A stretch of DNA of 29,879 bases, from contig CAJUII010000003.1 of NCBI GenBank assembly GCA_910586405.1, positions 62,340 through 92,218 of the forward strand, in the 5' to 3' direction. The notes under the pieces were generated by a model. That model saw nothing but the letters and a program-made list of their open reading frames with translations, did not search any database and was not told the DNA's origin. Source of the stretch: an uncultured Lachnospiraceae bacterium (lineage in GTDB: Bacteria > Bacillota > Clostridia > Lachnospirales > Lachnospiraceae). The position numbers were made by a program, and so were the translations under genes. Below, one piece after another: positions 29,605 to 29,879 of the stretch (position 1 is the first letter of the stretch; every line of letters begins with the position of its first letter).

Positions 29605-29879
29605 AAATGCAATGAAAGCGGTGTTCATCAATTGGTTTATTGCATTTGTGGCATTTGCTCCATTTCTGTTGAATAGTAATGGTTTATTTTCTCTGTCTAA
29701 TGATTTTGATGCACAAGAGTTGGCATTTAATATGTTTGTGAATCGTGAAATCAAGGCAGGGAATGTCTTTTATAACTGGTCAATTGATCTGGGTTCTGAT
29801 TTTATTGGATCTTTTAGTTTTTATAATTTAGGAAGTCCGTTTTTATGGCTGACCTTGATATTTCCTCCAGAGATGTTTC
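29591..29879 (+). CDS. YfhO-like membrane protein, 3' end outside window
   Basis: The first 96 residues are seen. An N-terminal membrane helix (AVFINWFIAFVAFAPFLL) is followed by SLSNDFDAQELAFNMFVNRE and IGSFSFYNLGSPFLWLTLIF, the pattern of YfhO-family proteins, multi-pass GT-C-like membrane proteins implicated in modifying surface polymers. ATG 29591 lies inside the end of the preceding gene and follows AGGTGTAAGG. The frame stays open to the end of the window. Confidence 0.75.
   Translation, partial: MKINKNAMKAVFINWFIAFVAFAPFLLNSNGLFSLSNDFDAQELAFNMFVNREIKAGNVFYNWSIDLGSDFIGSFSFYNLGSPFLWLTLIFPPEMF

Overview
The window looks like chromosome of a low-to-medium GC Clostridia member, most likely a gut Lachnospiraceae. 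Supporting signs are a tRNA-binding T-box leader, an AUU-started infC behind a leader with an attenuator, and families common in that group (DUF1540, DUF6465, DUF3810, DUF378, Mbeg1-like hydrolase, CBS-domain inorganic pyrophosphatase, HPr-like protein lacking the His site). No genus can be assigned from this sequence alone. I see no CRISPR array, insertion sequence, integrase or phage gene.

Layout. (1) 1-3422: a threonine-type T-box leader with terminator, then a SUKH-like protein, a one-helix membrane peptide and thrS. (2) 3620-4353: a DUF1540 Cys-rich protein, then a compact module that reads as a type I toxin-antitoxin: a 42-residue hydrophobic peptide on the minus strand and a short plus-strand antisense RNA. 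(3) 4397-5911: the infC-rpmI-rplT operon. (4) 6098-9526: pepD and the SPFH pair hflK-hflC; then a DUF378 membrane protein (minus strand), a DUF6465 protein with a Lys/Thr/Glu-rich tail, two small minus-strand ORFs and a CBS-DRTGG family II pyrophosphatase. (5) 13209-15457: a decayed glycan locus, with a 5'-truncated GH112 phosphorylase remnant followed by an ORF joining the front of a heparinase II/III-like lyase to the back of a GH88 unsaturated glucuronyl hydrolase. (6) 15541-15867: tRNA-Pro(AGG) and a small ORF opposed by a strong promoter. (7) 16078-19882: hflX, a DUF3810 membrane metallopeptidase-like protein and an Mbeg1-like alpha/beta hydrolase. (8) 20096-23037: kdgK, kduD and kdgA; the last carries a C-terminal VOC-like domain. 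(9) 23190-24561: a hypothetical protein, an HPr-like protein and a divergent XRE regulator. (10) 24751-29879: a polysaccharide assembly/export operon (GT2, Wzm-type permease, Wzt-type ATPase with C-terminal domain, GlfT2-like GT2, and the start of a YfhO-like membrane protein).

How the parts fit. Regions 5 and 8 describe one trait: lyase-generated unsaturated uronates would be hydrolysed by GH88 and, after isomerisation, processed by KduD, KdgK and KdgA. The upstream enzymes here look damaged while the downstream pathway looks intact. In region 10, the XRE gene and the export operon are divergent, and the same 9-mer TATACCGAT lies in the spacer of both inferred promoters, suggesting that the regulator controls itself and the operon. 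The most interesting items are the heparinase/GH88 chimera, the type I toxin-antitoxin candidate, the SUKH gene under threonine T-box control, and the XRE operator arrangement.
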